DNA of 23,812 bases from assembly GCA_050246435.1 (NCBI GenBank), contig JBFWWB010000033.1, forward strand, positions 1 to 23,812, in the 5' to 3' direction. Source of the DNA: JAKFWI01 sp050246435. GTDB taxonomy: Bacteria; Pseudomonadota; Alphaproteobacteria; Caulobacterales; Aquidulcibacteraceae. A program made the position numbers and the translations under genes. Below the pieces are notes generated by a model, which worked only from the letters and a program-made list of their open reading frames with translations, searched no databases and was not told where the DNA came from. Positions 1 to 6,981 of this stretch are shown here, in pieces; positions within the stretch are counted from its first letter, which is position 1; each line of letters begins with the position of its first letter.

Positions 1-399
1 GAGGGGGGTGCCGTAGAGTTCGAGCGTGTGGCCGATGAGCTTGTAGCCGAGCTTGCGCGCCACCTCGACCTGCAGCGCCTCGATCTGCTCGTTCATGAAC
101 TCGATCACCTCGCCGGATTTCACATCGATCAGATGATCGTGATGCTCGCGCGGGGATTCCTCATAGCGGGAGCGGCCATCCTGGAAATCATGACGGGTGA
201 GGATGCCGGCCTCCTCGAACAGGCGCACCGTGCGATAGACCGTGGCGATCGAGATGTGCGGATCGACGGCGGCGGCGCGGCGGTGCAACTCCTCGACGTC
301 GGGGTGGTCATGCGCGGAAGACAGGACGCGCGCGATCACGCGGCGCTGCTCCGTCATCCGCATGCCCTTTTCGGCGCAGAGTTTTTCAAGCCTGTCCAA
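1..399 (-). CDS. fur: Ferric uptake regulator Fur (C-terminus cut by window edge)
   Basis: Fur is a cytoplasmic dimeric metal-dependent repressor that shuts off iron-uptake genes when iron is replete. I translated this frame directly. It gives 133 residues with the winged-helix segment (EKGMRMTEQRRVIARVL), the recognition-helix region (ISIATVYRTVRLFEEAGI), the metal-binding block EHHDHLIDV and the closing LELYGTPL. The usual length is about 135-145 residues, so only a few C-terminal residues are lost at base 1. A stop (TAA, shared with the end of rimI) lies in frame at 421-423, so the start must be downstream of it. I chose TTG at 397-399, giving MDRLEKLCAEKG, because GGAG sits six bases before it. 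The alternative ATG at 361-363 would remove the start of the DNA-binding domain. It is the last visible gene of the tsaB-rimI-fur run and is probably co-transcribed with it. Confidence 0.9.
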   Translation of the reverse strand, partial: MDRLEKLCAEKGMRMTEQRRVIARVLSSAHDHPDVEELHRRAAAVDPHISIATVYRTVRLFEEAGILTRHDFQDGRSRYEESPREHHDHLIDVKSGEVIEFMNEQIEALQVEVARKLGYKLIGHTLELYGTPL

Positions 400-405
400 A
401 GAACG

Positions 406-409
406 CTCC
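406..409 (-). promoter_or_regulatory. Ribosome binding site deciding the TTG start of fur
   Basis: GGAG on the minus strand lies six bases upstream of the TTG at 397-399. No other start codon in this frame between the rimI stop and the conserved Fur N-terminus has such a site. Confidence 0.6.
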
Positions 410-420
410 GAGCGCTTGTT

Positions 421-909
421 TTATGGCCGCCGGGGCGGAAGGTCCAGCGCGGAGGGGGAATCCGCGAGCCCGAGGCGCAGAACGAGCGCATCCGCGCCAG
501 CGCCGGCGGCGCGGCGATAATAATTGCGCCGCAGGCCCGCCGGCCGGAAGCCGAGCACGCCATAGAGCGCCAGGGCGGGCGCGTTGTCGGCGGCCACTTC
601 GAGAAACAGCGCGCGCGCGCCGCGGCGGCCAGCCTCCGCCATCGCCGCGCGGACGAGCCCGCGGCCGTAACCGCGCCGGCGCGCCTCGGGCGTAACCGCC
701 AGGGTGAGGATTTCCGCCTCGTCCGCCGCGGCCCAGCCGACCAGCATGCCCATCGGCCCCTCCTGTTCGAGCACGAGGCCGAAGGCGCCGGGCGCGCGCA
801 GCAGGTTCACGAAGGCGTCGTCCGTCCAGGGTTCGGGGAACGCCGCCGCGTGCAGCGCAGCGAACAGCGCGGCCGCCTCCGGCCCGGCCGAGAGGATGCG
901 CGCGCTCAC
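421..909 (-). CDS. rimI: Ribosomal protein alanine N-acetyltransferase RimI (GNAT family)
   Basis: GNAT enzymes of the RimI type move an acetyl group from acetyl-CoA to the N-terminal alanine of ribosomal protein S18. The 162-residue product has the acetyl-CoA pyrophosphate-binding loop RRRGYGRGL, preceded by the beta-strand EAEILTLAVTPEA. It also has the late GNAT motif EVAADNAPALALYGVLGF. The length fits the family (about 150-165). The frame stays open upstream to 1275, but that part is antisense to tsaB. GTG at 907-909 is the natural start because it overlaps the tsaB stop as GTGA, the usual sign of translational coupling. The tsaB-rimI pairing is widely conserved and supports the call. 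Acetylation of S18 specifically is inferred from family membership and context. Confidence 0.88.
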   Translation of the reverse strand: MSARILSAGPEAAALFAALHAAAFPEPWTDDAFVNLLRAPGAFGLVLEQEGPMGMLVGWAAADEAEILTLAVTPEARRRGYGRGLVRAAMAEAGRRGARALFLEVAADNAPALALYGVLGFRPAGLRRNYYRRAAGAGADALVLRLGLADSPSALDLPPRRP

Positions 910-1541
910 GGCGCACCCGCCGGCGCCGCAGGCGGCGTCCAGCGCTTGAAATCGGGATGGCGGAGATAAAGTGGGCGCGGCGGCGAAGCGGCGGCCGCGC
1001 GCGCGGCACCCAAGCGCGCCAGCGCCGCCGCATCCGGCGCGGGCGCGTCCTCGCCGCCGAAGAGCGCCGCCGCCGGCCCCCGCACGCGCGCCCCGGGATG
1101 CGCCGCGAGATGCGCAGCGGCCTGGGCCGCATCGCACAGCAGCGGCGCGACCTGCGCCGCGCCATCCGCATAGAGCGCGAAATATACCCCGCCGGGCGCG
1201 TGGATCGCGGCGGCGCGGGCGCCGGCCGCGCCCGCCTCCAGCGCCAACGCCTCCAGGGTGGAGACTCCGACGCACGGCGCGTTCAGCGCCAGCGCCAGCG
1301 CGCGTGCGAACGCCAAGCCGACGCGCACGCCGGTGAACGAGCCAGGACCGATGGTGACGACGATGCGATCGAGATCAGGAAAGGCCAGGCCGGATTCGAT
1401 CATCGCGGCCTGCGCCATCGGCGCGATGCGTTCGGCATGGCCGCGCACCATCGGCTCGGAAATCGCAGCGCGTACGGCGGCGCCGTCCAGCACGGCGACG
1501 GAGCAGACGGCAAGCGCGGTATCGAGCGCCAGCACGCGCAC
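906..1541 (-). CDS. tsaB: tRNA threonylcarbamoyladenosine biosynthesis protein TsaB
   Basis: TsaB is the pseudo-peptidase partner of TsaD in the cytoplasmic complex that makes t6A at position 37 of ANN-decoding tRNAs. The 211-residue sequence begins MRVLALDTALAVCSVAV (ASKHA phosphate-1 loop). It carries the family hallmark VVTIGPGSFTGVRVGLAFARALA, split here as VVTIGPGSFTG followed by VRVGLAFARALA at about residues 61-84, and then GVSTLEALA. The C-terminal third is alanine-rich and less conserved, as usual, ending in PLYLRHPDFKRW, which resembles the family's PxYLR tail. The start is GTG at 1539-1541, nine bases after the nfuA stop, with no strong Shine-Dalgarno. A second GTG lies two codons in. 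tsaD, tsaC and tsaE are not in the window. Confidence 0.93.
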   Translation of the reverse strand: MRVLALDTALAVCSVAVLDGAAVRAAISEPMVRGHAERIAPMAQAAMIESGLAFPDLDRIVVTIGPGSFTGVRVGLAFARALALALNAPCVGVSTLEALALEAGAAGARAAAIHAPGGVYFALYADGAAQVAPLLCDAAQAAAHLAAHPGARVRGPAAALFGGEDAPAPDAAALARLGAARAAAASPPRPLYLRHPDFKRWTPPAAPAGAP

Positions 1542-1550
1542 CGCGGGCGC

Positions 1551-2126
1551 TCACATCACCGGTTCGACGGCGTTCACTTCCGGCACGTAGTGGCGAAGCA
1601 TGTTTTCGATGCCGCGCTTCAGCGTCATCGCGGAAGACGGGCAACCCGCGCACGAGCCGCGCATGTGCAGCCGCACGACGCCCGTATCGTGCTCCCAGGA
1701 GTGGAACACGATGTCGCCGCCATCCTGGGCGACCGCGGGGCGGACGCGCGTTTCGATCAAATCCTTGATCTGCTCGACGATCTCGGCGGCCTCGCCTTCG
1801 TAGACTTGTTCTTCAAAGTCTTCGCCGTCGGACAGGCCGCCTGCCGCGAGCACCGGCCGCTCGGCGACGAAATGCTCCATGATCTCGCCCAGCACAAAGG
1901 GCTTCAGATGCGCCCAGTCCTCTTCCGCGGACTTCGTGACCGTGAGGAAATCGCCGCCGAGGAACACCCGCTCCACGCCTTCCACGGCGAACAGGGCCTG
2001 CGCCAGCGGCGAGCCGGCGGCGCTGTCCCGATCCGGAAAATCACGCGCGCCGGCGCCGAGAACGTCCCGCCCGGGCAGGAATTTCAGCGTCTGCGGATTG
2101 GGCGTGGCTTCAGTCTGGATGAACAT
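1551..2126 (-). CDS. nfuA: NfuA/NifU-type iron-sulfur cluster carrier
   Basis: This 191-residue protein has the two-part layout of alphaproteobacterial Nfu proteins. An N-terminal Nfu_N domain (residues about 2-90, opening MFIQTEATPNPQTLKFLPG) is followed by a C-terminal NifU domain (about 112-185) with the cluster-binding CxxC at C159 and C162 (GSCAGCPSS). Such proteins accept [4Fe-4S] clusters from the assembly scaffold and pass them to apo-enzymes in the cytoplasm. The open frame extends upstream to 2273, but ATG at 2124-2126 is the start: it opens the conserved FIQTE motif and has AAGGAG six bases before it. Lying upstream of tsaB, rimI and fur, it may share their transcript. The name nfuA is by family; some genomes label it nifU-like. 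Confidence 0.93.
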   Translation of the reverse strand: MFIQTEATPNPQTLKFLPGRDVLGAGARDFPDRDSAAGSPLAQALFAVEGVERVFLGGDFLTVTKSAEEDWAHLKPFVLGEIMEHFVAERPVLAAGGLSDGEDFEEQVYEGEAAEIVEQIKDLIETRVRPAVAQDGGDIVFHSWEHDTGVVRLHMRGSCAGCPSSAMTLKRGIENMLRHYVPEVNAVEPVM

Positions 2127-2184
2127 GCCGGCTCCTTTCAGCCGCTTTGGAAGTGGGCCTTCGCCGCCGCACTTGCAAGCGCGT

Positions 2185-2685
2185 TCACGCCGATACGGTG
2201 GGCGCAGCGAGCGCGCGTATCTCGTCCCGGCCCAAGGCGCCGGGCACCACCACCACGGGAATGGCGCGCGCACCGCCGATGCCTTGGCCTTTCGCCAGCG
2301 AGGAGACGAGCGGCCCCGGCCCCTCCCGGCCCGCGCCGGAGGCCAGCACCACGATCTTGATGTCGCGGTCGGCCTCGATGAGCTTTTTGATCTCCTCGCG
2401 CACCTCGCCTTCGCGGATGGCGATCTCCGCCTCGACCTGGGCCTCGGCGGCGATTTCGGAGGCGAAATGAGCGGTGAGCGTACGGGCGTTCTCCCAGGCC
2501 TCCTCGCGCATGTCCTCGCTGACGGCGACCCAATGGGTCCAGCTCGTCGGTTCGATCACGTAGAGCATCACGAGGCTGCAGCCGGTCGTTTTCGCGCGGA
2601 CCGCGGCGTAGAGCATCGCAGCCGGAAATTCCGGGCTTTCATCCGCAAGGATCAGATACTTGAAGCCGGGCGCAGGCATGACCAT
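2185..2685 (-). CDS. Universal stress protein (UspA family)
   Basis: This is a single-domain Usp protein of 166 residues. It begins with the first beta-strand KYLILADESPEF, has a central VMLYVIEP strand, and ends with the nucleotide-loop region VLASGAGREGPGPLVSSLAKG followed by IPVVVVPG. The spacing of the glycines resembles the ATP-binding G-x2-G-x9-G-(S/T) loop but I cannot match it exactly, so ATP binding is uncertain. Usp proteins are cytoplasmic dimers induced in stress or growth arrest; no specific role can be read here. The start is uncertain: ATG at 2683-2685 or ATG at 2677-2679, neither with a clear ribosome binding site. The open frame continues upstream to 3222, but that is antisense-like composition across the DUF2333 gene. 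It lies 43 bases after the DUF2333 gene and 58 before nfuA. Confidence 0.85.
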   Translation of the reverse strand: MVMPAPGFKYLILADESPEFPAAMLYAAVRAKTTGCSLVMLYVIEPTSWTHWVAVSEDMREEAWENARTLTAHFASEIAAEAQVEAEIAIREGEVREEIKKLIEADRDIKIVVLASGAGREGPGPLVSSLAKGQGIGGARAIPVVVVPGALGRDEIRALAAPTVSA

Positions 2686-2728
2686 GCGATGCTGACGCAA
2701 ATGCCGGGCGGCGGCAATCGCCGGCGGC

Positions 2729-3628
2729 TTACGGCTGAGCGCCATCAGCCAGCCGGCGCGCGGCGGCGGAGGCGGCCGCCATATCCGTCGCCAAGCGCTC
2801 GATATGGCTGGGGGCGACGCCCGAACGCGGCGCGTTGAATAACACGCGCGGCTCGAATTCGGCGGCGGCGCGCAAGGGGTGCTGCGCAGCAGCGGCCGGC
2901 GCGGCGAAGCGCGCGCCGACTTCCGGCGGAAGATCGCGCGCATAGGCCGCAAACAGGCGCGACCAGGCGAACGCCGCGCCGCGTGCGCGGAAGAAGGCGG
3001 CTTCGGCGCCACGATCGGCCGGGCCGAAACGGCCGCGGATGGCGGCGGCGCGGAGCGCATCGTCATGAGCGGCGCAGTCGGCGGCGGCCGCACGCGCCAG
3101 CGCCGCGAGGGTGACGACGTTGCGCTCGATCGCGCCGGCGCGCGCATTGTAGCGACGCAGCGCGTCGCGCGCCTCCGCCAGCGCGCGCTCGCGATCCACC
3201 GGCAGTTCGGCTGTCGGCGCAAACAGCAACTCGCCCGCGCGCCTCAGATCGGGATCGGCGGCGCGCCTGCGCGCCACCGCTTCGACGAAATAGGAAACCG
3301 CGCCCGCCGCGCCCTCCTGAAACAGCGCTTGGCGGCGGCGGTGGCGATCGGGAAACACCAGTTCGCTGAAATTCACCTCGTCGGACGCGATGCTGAGCAG
3401 GGCAGCAGCCTCCGCAACCGAAACGGCCCCGCCGGCGGGCGCCACGGTCAACGGGGCGGACAAGTCGGCGTCGACGTGACCCTGGCTCGCGATCGCCACG
3501 AACATCACCGCGCCGGCGGCGGCGAGCGTGACCACGAACGCGACGATCGTGCGCGCCCAGCGTGCGGCGCGGCGGCGCAAGCCCATCGGCGTCGGCGCAG
3601 GCGGCGCGAGGAAACGCGCGACAGCCAA
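2729..3628 (-). CDS. DUF2333-like membrane-anchored protein of unknown function
   Basis: The product is 299 residues from a TTG start. An arginine-rich N-terminus is followed by one membrane helix (about residues 27-48, TIVAFVVTLAAAGAVMFVA) and then an alpha-helical, alanine-rich soluble part, probably periplasmic. From memory, several blocks match DUF2333: DPDLRRAGELLF, ARDALRRYNAR, AAFFRARGAAFAWSRLFAAYARDL and VLFNAPRSGVAPSHIERLA. The function of DUF2333 is unknown to me. The start is poorly defined. TTG at 3626-3628 has no Shine-Dalgarno, the frame is open for at least 80 bases further upstream without a usual start codon, and ATG at 3584-3586 would begin just before the membrane helix. 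It sits between the copper-chaperone gene and the Usp gene on the same strand. Confidence 0.7.
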   Translation of the reverse strand: MAVARFLAPPAPTPMGLRRRAARWARTIVAFVVTLAAAGAVMFVAIASQGHVDADLSAPLTVAPAGGAVSVAEAAALLSIASDEVNFSELVFPDRHRRRQALFQEGAAGAVSYFVEAVARRRAADPDLRRAGELLFAPTAELPVDRERALAEARDALRRYNARAGAIERNVVTLAALARAAAADCAAHDDALRAAAIRGRFGPADRGAEAAFFRARGAAFAWSRLFAAYARDLPPEVGARFAAPAAAAQHPLRAAAEFEPRVLFNAPRSGVAPSHIERLATDMAAASAAARRLADGAQP

Positions 3629-3652
3629 GCGAAGACGGCGCGCCCAACGTGT

Positions 3653-3673
3653 GCGGCGCCCGGACGGCGCCGC
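3653..3673 (-). terminator. GC-rich stem-loop between the copper-chaperone and DUF2333-like genes
   Basis: GCGGCGCC at 3653-3660 pairs perfectly with GGCGCCGC at 3666-3673 around a five-base loop. A second, shorter hairpin (GGGCG/CGCCC at 3677-3681 and 3685-3689) lies next to it. Both are just after the upstream gene's stop in transcription order. There is no T-run, so this is not a textbook intrinsic terminator. It could attenuate transcription or protect the message. Confidence 0.3.
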
Positions 3674-3710
3674 GGCGGGCGCAGCGCCCCCGCCCGGCTC
3701 GCCGCTGCGA

Positions 3711-4163
3711 TCAGGGATGCGACATGTCCATCGCGGGGCCGACGGGCTTCACGTCCGCCTCCACCTCCACCGCGCCGACCTTCTCGAACCGCAGCACCAG
3801 CTTCGCCTTACCGCCTCCGGCCAAGCCCGAAACGCCGAACAGCATCACGTGCGCGCCGCCGGGCGACAGCGTGAGCGCGCCGTTGGCCGGCACGTCCAGC
3901 GCGTCGACGCGGCGCATGCTCATCATGCCGCCTTCGCCTTCTTCGCTGACATGCAGCTCTGCGCTCGAAGCGCTGGGGCTCGACACGCCAAGCAGGCGAT
4001 CACCGCCGCCGGCGTCATGCACGGTGAAATAGGCGGCCGTCACATCCCGCCCGCCGGGCGGCGGGGCAATGCGCGCATCATCCACGCTCACGCCTGTCTT
4101 GGCGGGCGCGCAGGCGATAGCGGCTGCGGCGATCAAGGCTGCGGGAAACAACAGGCGCGTCAT
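3711..4163 (-). CDS. PCu(A)C copper chaperone, predicted lipoprotein
   Basis: PCu(A)C proteins (DUF461) bind Cu(I) in the periplasm and deliver it to the CuA site of cytochrome c oxidase. The 150-residue product follows the family fold, with AAYFTVHDAGGGDRLLGVSS, then ELH, then PGGAHVMLFG, then a final LVLRFEKVGAVEVEADV strand. The metal motif H(M)X10MX21HXM is kept with exact spacing at H71, M83, H105 and M107; only the bracketed Met is Val (V72). A short extra tail, MDMSHP, adds possible Met/His ligands. The signal peptide ends in AAIAC with Cys18, so it is probably a lipoprotein rather than a soluble chaperone. ATG at 4161-4163 has no strong ribosome site. It follows trpS by 24 bases. No Sco or oxidase gene is in view. 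Confidence 0.88.
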   Translation of the reverse strand: MTRLLFPAALIAAAAIACAPAKTGVSVDDARIAPPPGGRDVTAAYFTVHDAGGGDRLLGVSSPSASSAELHVSEEGEGGMMSMRRVDALDVPANGALTLSPGGAHVMLFGVSGLAGGGKAKLVLRFEKVGAVEVEADVKPVGPAMDMSHP

Positions 4164-4187
4164 GCGCGCAGCAGTAGCAGAGGCGGC

Positions 4188-5216
4188 CTAGCGCCAGAAG
4201 CCCACAATTCGGCGCACCTCGTCCATTACCGGCGCGGCGATGGCGTTGGCCCGCGCGGCGCCGTCCCGCAGAATCGCGTCGATCGCGCCGGGATCGGCGC
4301 GCAGGCGGCGCATCTCCGCCGCGATCGGCGAAAGTTTCGCCACGGCCAGTTCGGCGAGCGCCGGCTTGAACGCACCGAAGCCCTTGCCGCCCCATTCCGC
4401 CAGCACCGCCGCGTTGCCGACGCCAGCGAGCGCCGCATAGATGCCGACGAGATTTTCCACCTCACGGCGGCCCTCCAGGCCTTCGGCGGTTTCCGGCAGC
4501 GGTGCGGAATCGGTGGTGGCCTTCTTGAACTTGTTGGCGATCGCGTCCGCATCGTCGCTCAGATTGATGCGCGTCATGTCCGACGGATCGGATTTCGACA
4601 TCTTTTTCGACCCATCGCGCAGACTCATGATGCGCGCGCCAGGGCCTTGGATCAGCGGCTCCGGCAACGGAAAGAATCCGGGCGCCGCATAATCGTTGTT
4701 GAATTTCTGCGCGATATCTCGGCTGAGCTCGAGATGCTGTTTCTGATCCTCACCGACGGGCACGTGCGTGGCCTTGTAGGCGAGAATGTCGGCCGCCTGC
4801 AGAACGGGATAATCGAACAGGCCAACGCTCATCCGCTCGGCGTGCTGGCCCGCCTTGTCCTTGAATTGCGTCATCCGCTCAAGCCAGCCCATGCGGGCGA
4901 CGCAATTGAAGATCCAGCCCAGCTCCGCGTGCGCGGGCACGGCCGATTGCACATAGACGATGGAGCGTTTGGGATCGACGCCGGCGGCGATGTAGGCGGC
5001 GGCGACCTCGCGGCACGCATCGGCCAGCTTCGCAGGCTCGTGCGGCTGCGTGATCGCGTGCAGATCGACGATGCAATAGATCGTGCTCTCAAATCGCTCC
5101 TGCAGCGCGACGAATTTCACCAGGGCGCCCAGGTAATTGCCGAGATGCAACCCGTTCGTCGGCTGCATGCCGGAGAAAACGCGGGGCGGCCCGGCGTAGG
5201 CGGCTTGTTCGGTCAT
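4188..5216 (-). CDS. trpS: Tryptophan--tRNA ligase
   Basis: This class I synthetase of 342 residues charges tRNA-Trp with tryptophan in the cytoplasm. The HIGH-type signature appears as PTNGLHLGNYLG (residues 19-30) and the KMSKS loop as GSKKMSKSDPSD (K205-S209), with the usual TrpRS segments DLHAITQPHE and FDYPVLQAADILAY between them. Length is normal (about 330-350). The frame is open to 5468 upstream, but ATG at 5214-5216 starts the conserved region and has GAG six bases before it (GATGAG then ATCTCC). It follows murJ after about 120 bases, enough room for its own promoter, though I see no convincing one, and no T-box or leader peptide. Confidence 0.97.
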   Translation of the reverse strand: MTEQAAYAGPPRVFSGMQPTNGLHLGNYLGALVKFVALQERFESTIYCIVDLHAITQPHEPAKLADACREVAAAYIAAGVDPKRSIVYVQSAVPAHAELGWIFNCVARMGWLERMTQFKDKAGQHAERMSVGLFDYPVLQAADILAYKATHVPVGEDQKQHLELSRDIAQKFNNDYAAPGFFPLPEPLIQGPGARIMSLRDGSKKMSKSDPSDMTRINLSDDADAIANKFKKATTDSAPLPETAEGLEGRREVENLVGIYAALAGVGNAAVLAEWGGKGFGAFKPALAELAVAKLSPIAAEMRRLRADPGAIDAILRDGAARANAIAAPVMDEVRRIVGFWR

Positions 5217-5337
5217 GGAGATCTCATCGGGAAACCGGAAGGAAGGAGCGGCGCGCGAAGAAACGCGGCTGTAAGCAGCCCTAGGCCCGCCATCGAGCGC
5301 GCAAGGTGCGGCGCAAAGTTTCCATACGCCGCTTCTA

Positions 5338-6936
5338 TCAGCCGTCGAAGCCGGCTGGCAAGCCGGCCTCGCGCGGCCCCGCCTCGCGCGCGAAGGCGGC
5401 GCGCACCTCACGCACAGTGACGGCGCGCAGCGCGAACAGCAGCGGAAAATAGAGCGCGCCGGCGGCAAGGATCAGGAGGCCGATCACTACTTCCTTGCGG
5501 CCCAGAGCGGCCTGCAGCGCCGCGCGCTCATGCCCGGCGAACCACAGGAGCGCGCCGACAGCGCAGGCGGCCAGCGCGATGCGCGCCAGGCGCGAGAGCG
5601 CGGCGGGCGCCGGCTTATAGGCGCCGCGGCGGGCGAGCGTGCGCACCATGAGCGCGACATTGCACCACGCCGCCGCCGACGTGGCGATCGCCAGGCCAGG
5701 AAAGCCGTGCAGCCCCATCGCACGCAGGCCGAAAAACAACGCCGCGCCAAAGGCGACGTTGAGCGCCATCGAGATGAGCGCGTAGCGCATGGGAGCACGC
5801 GTATCCTCCCGCGCGAAAAACGCCGGCGCATAGATTTTCGTCAGCACGAATGCGGGCACGCCCCAGCCGTAATGAAACAGCGCCTGGCCGACCTGCGCTG
5901 CATCGGCCGCCGTGAAGGCGCCGCGCGCAAACAAGCCCTCGATCAGAAAACCCGGAATCGCCAGCAGCGCCGCCGCCGCCGGCAGGGTGAACGCCATCGA
6001 TAGCGCCACCGCTTCATCGAGTGCTGCGCGCGCGCCTTCGACATCGCCCATCTGCACCTGGCGCGAAAGCCGCGGCAGCATCGCCACGCCGACGGCGACG
6101 CCGATCAGCCCGAGCGGCAATTGATACAGCCGGTCTGCGACGTTGAGATAAGTGATGGCGCCCTTCTCGAACGAGGCGAGCGCCTGGCTGACGATGACGT
6201 TGATCTGCAGCGCGCCGCCAGCGATGGCGCCGGGCACCGCAAGCGCCACGAGCCGCCGCACGCCGGGCGTGATGCGCGGCGCCGGCAGGCGCACGCGCAC
6301 ACCCCGGGAACGCGCACCGAGCGACACCCATAGACCCTGCAGCACGCCGGAGACGGCGACGCCGATGGCAGCGGCGAGCGCCGCCTTCTCCGCCGAATGG
6401 CGAAAGCCGATCGCCCCCGCGAGGATGCATAGATTGTAGAGGATGGGCGCGGCTGCCGCGATGAAGAACACGCCACGCGCATTGAGCACACCGGAATAGA
6501 GCGTCGCCACCGTCATCGCGACCAGATACGGCATGGTGATCTGCGTCAGCAGCGTCGCTAGCGCGAAGGTGGTTGGGTCGTTCGCATAGCCGGCAAACAG
6601 CAGCTTGTTGATCCAGCCCATGCCGAGGATGGCGGCGGCGGAGAGGATCGCGGTAGCCGCCACCAGCACGGAGAGCGCTTCGCTGGCGAGCTTATCGCTC
6701 GCTTCGGCGCCCTCGCCCGCCAAGGTCTTTGCGTAAACCGGCACGAACGCCTGACTGAAGGCGCCTTCCGCGAAGAGGCGGCGAAACAGGTTCGGGAAAC
6801 GCAGCGCCGCGAAGAACGCATCCGCCACCGGGCCCGCGCCCAGGGCGGCGGCCAGAACGAGATCGCGCGCGAAGCCCAGAACACGCGAGATCAGCGTCAG
6901 CCCGCCGATCACTGCCGTGTTGCGCGCGAGACTCAT
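5338..6936 (-). CDS. murJ: Lipid II flippase MurJ
   Basis: MurJ (formerly MviN) is an inner-membrane MOP-superfamily transporter that flips the peptidoglycan precursor lipid II to the periplasmic face. The 532-residue protein is hydrophobic throughout, consistent with 14 helices. It begins with the family signature SRVLGFARDLVLAAALG, then ADAFFAALRFPNLFRRLFAEGAFSQAFVPVYA, seen here in pieces, which includes the conserved Arg residues needed for lipid II handling in characterised homologues. The central INVIVSQALASFEKGAITYL and the later FFAREDTRAPMRYALISM blocks are also typical. ATG at 6934-6936 has GGGGA a few bases upstream. It lies 45 bases after glnD, so the two are probably co-transcribed. 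Confidence 0.96.
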   Translation of the reverse strand: MSLARNTAVIGGLTLISRVLGFARDLVLAAALGAGPVADAFFAALRFPNLFRRLFAEGAFSQAFVPVYAKTLAGEGAEASDKLASEALSVLVAATAILSAAAILGMGWINKLLFAGYANDPTTFALATLLTQITMPYLVAMTVATLYSGVLNARGVFFIAAAAPILYNLCILAGAIGFRHSAEKAALAAAIGVAVSGVLQGLWVSLGARSRGVRVRLPAPRITPGVRRLVALAVPGAIAGGALQINVIVSQALASFEKGAITYLNVADRLYQLPLGLIGVAVGVAMLPRLSRQVQMGDVEGARAALDEAVALSMAFTLPAAAALLAIPGFLIEGLFARGAFTAADAAQVGQALFHYGWGVPAFVLTKIYAPAFFAREDTRAPMRYALISMALNVAFGAALFFGLRAMGLHGFPGLAIATSAAAWCNVALMVRTLARRGAYKPAPAALSRLARIALAACAVGALLWFAGHERAALQAALGRKEVVIGLLILAAGALYFPLLFALRAVTVREVRAAFAREAGPREAGLPAGFDG

Positions 6937-6981
6937 GAATTCCCCGAAGCGCCCGGCGCGAATCGCCGCCGCATCGCCCGC

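Noticed and set aside
28..969. Plus-strand open frame of 313 codons
   Set aside because: It is antisense to fur and rimI. The product is Arg/Ala-rich with no domain, as expected from high-GC shadow frames.
957..2360. Plus-strand open frame of 467 codons
   Set aside because: It lies antisense to tsaB and nfuA, both clearly recognised, and has no conserved motif.
2686..3222. N-terminal extension of the universal stress protein frame
   Set aside because: It covers the DUF2333-like gene in another frame and is Arg/Pro/Ser-rich. Usp homology begins only at KYLILADES.
5341..5375. Repeated GCCGGC palindromes near the murJ 3' end
   Set aside because: They fall inside coding sequence (repeat of REAG-like codons) and are expected by chance at this base composition.
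3528..5420. Plus-strand open frame of 630 codons
   Set aside because: Antisense to the PCu(A)C gene and trpS; low-complexity composition.
5217..5468. N-terminal extension of trpS
   Set aside because: It overlaps murJ and precedes the conserved start, with no TrpRS homology.
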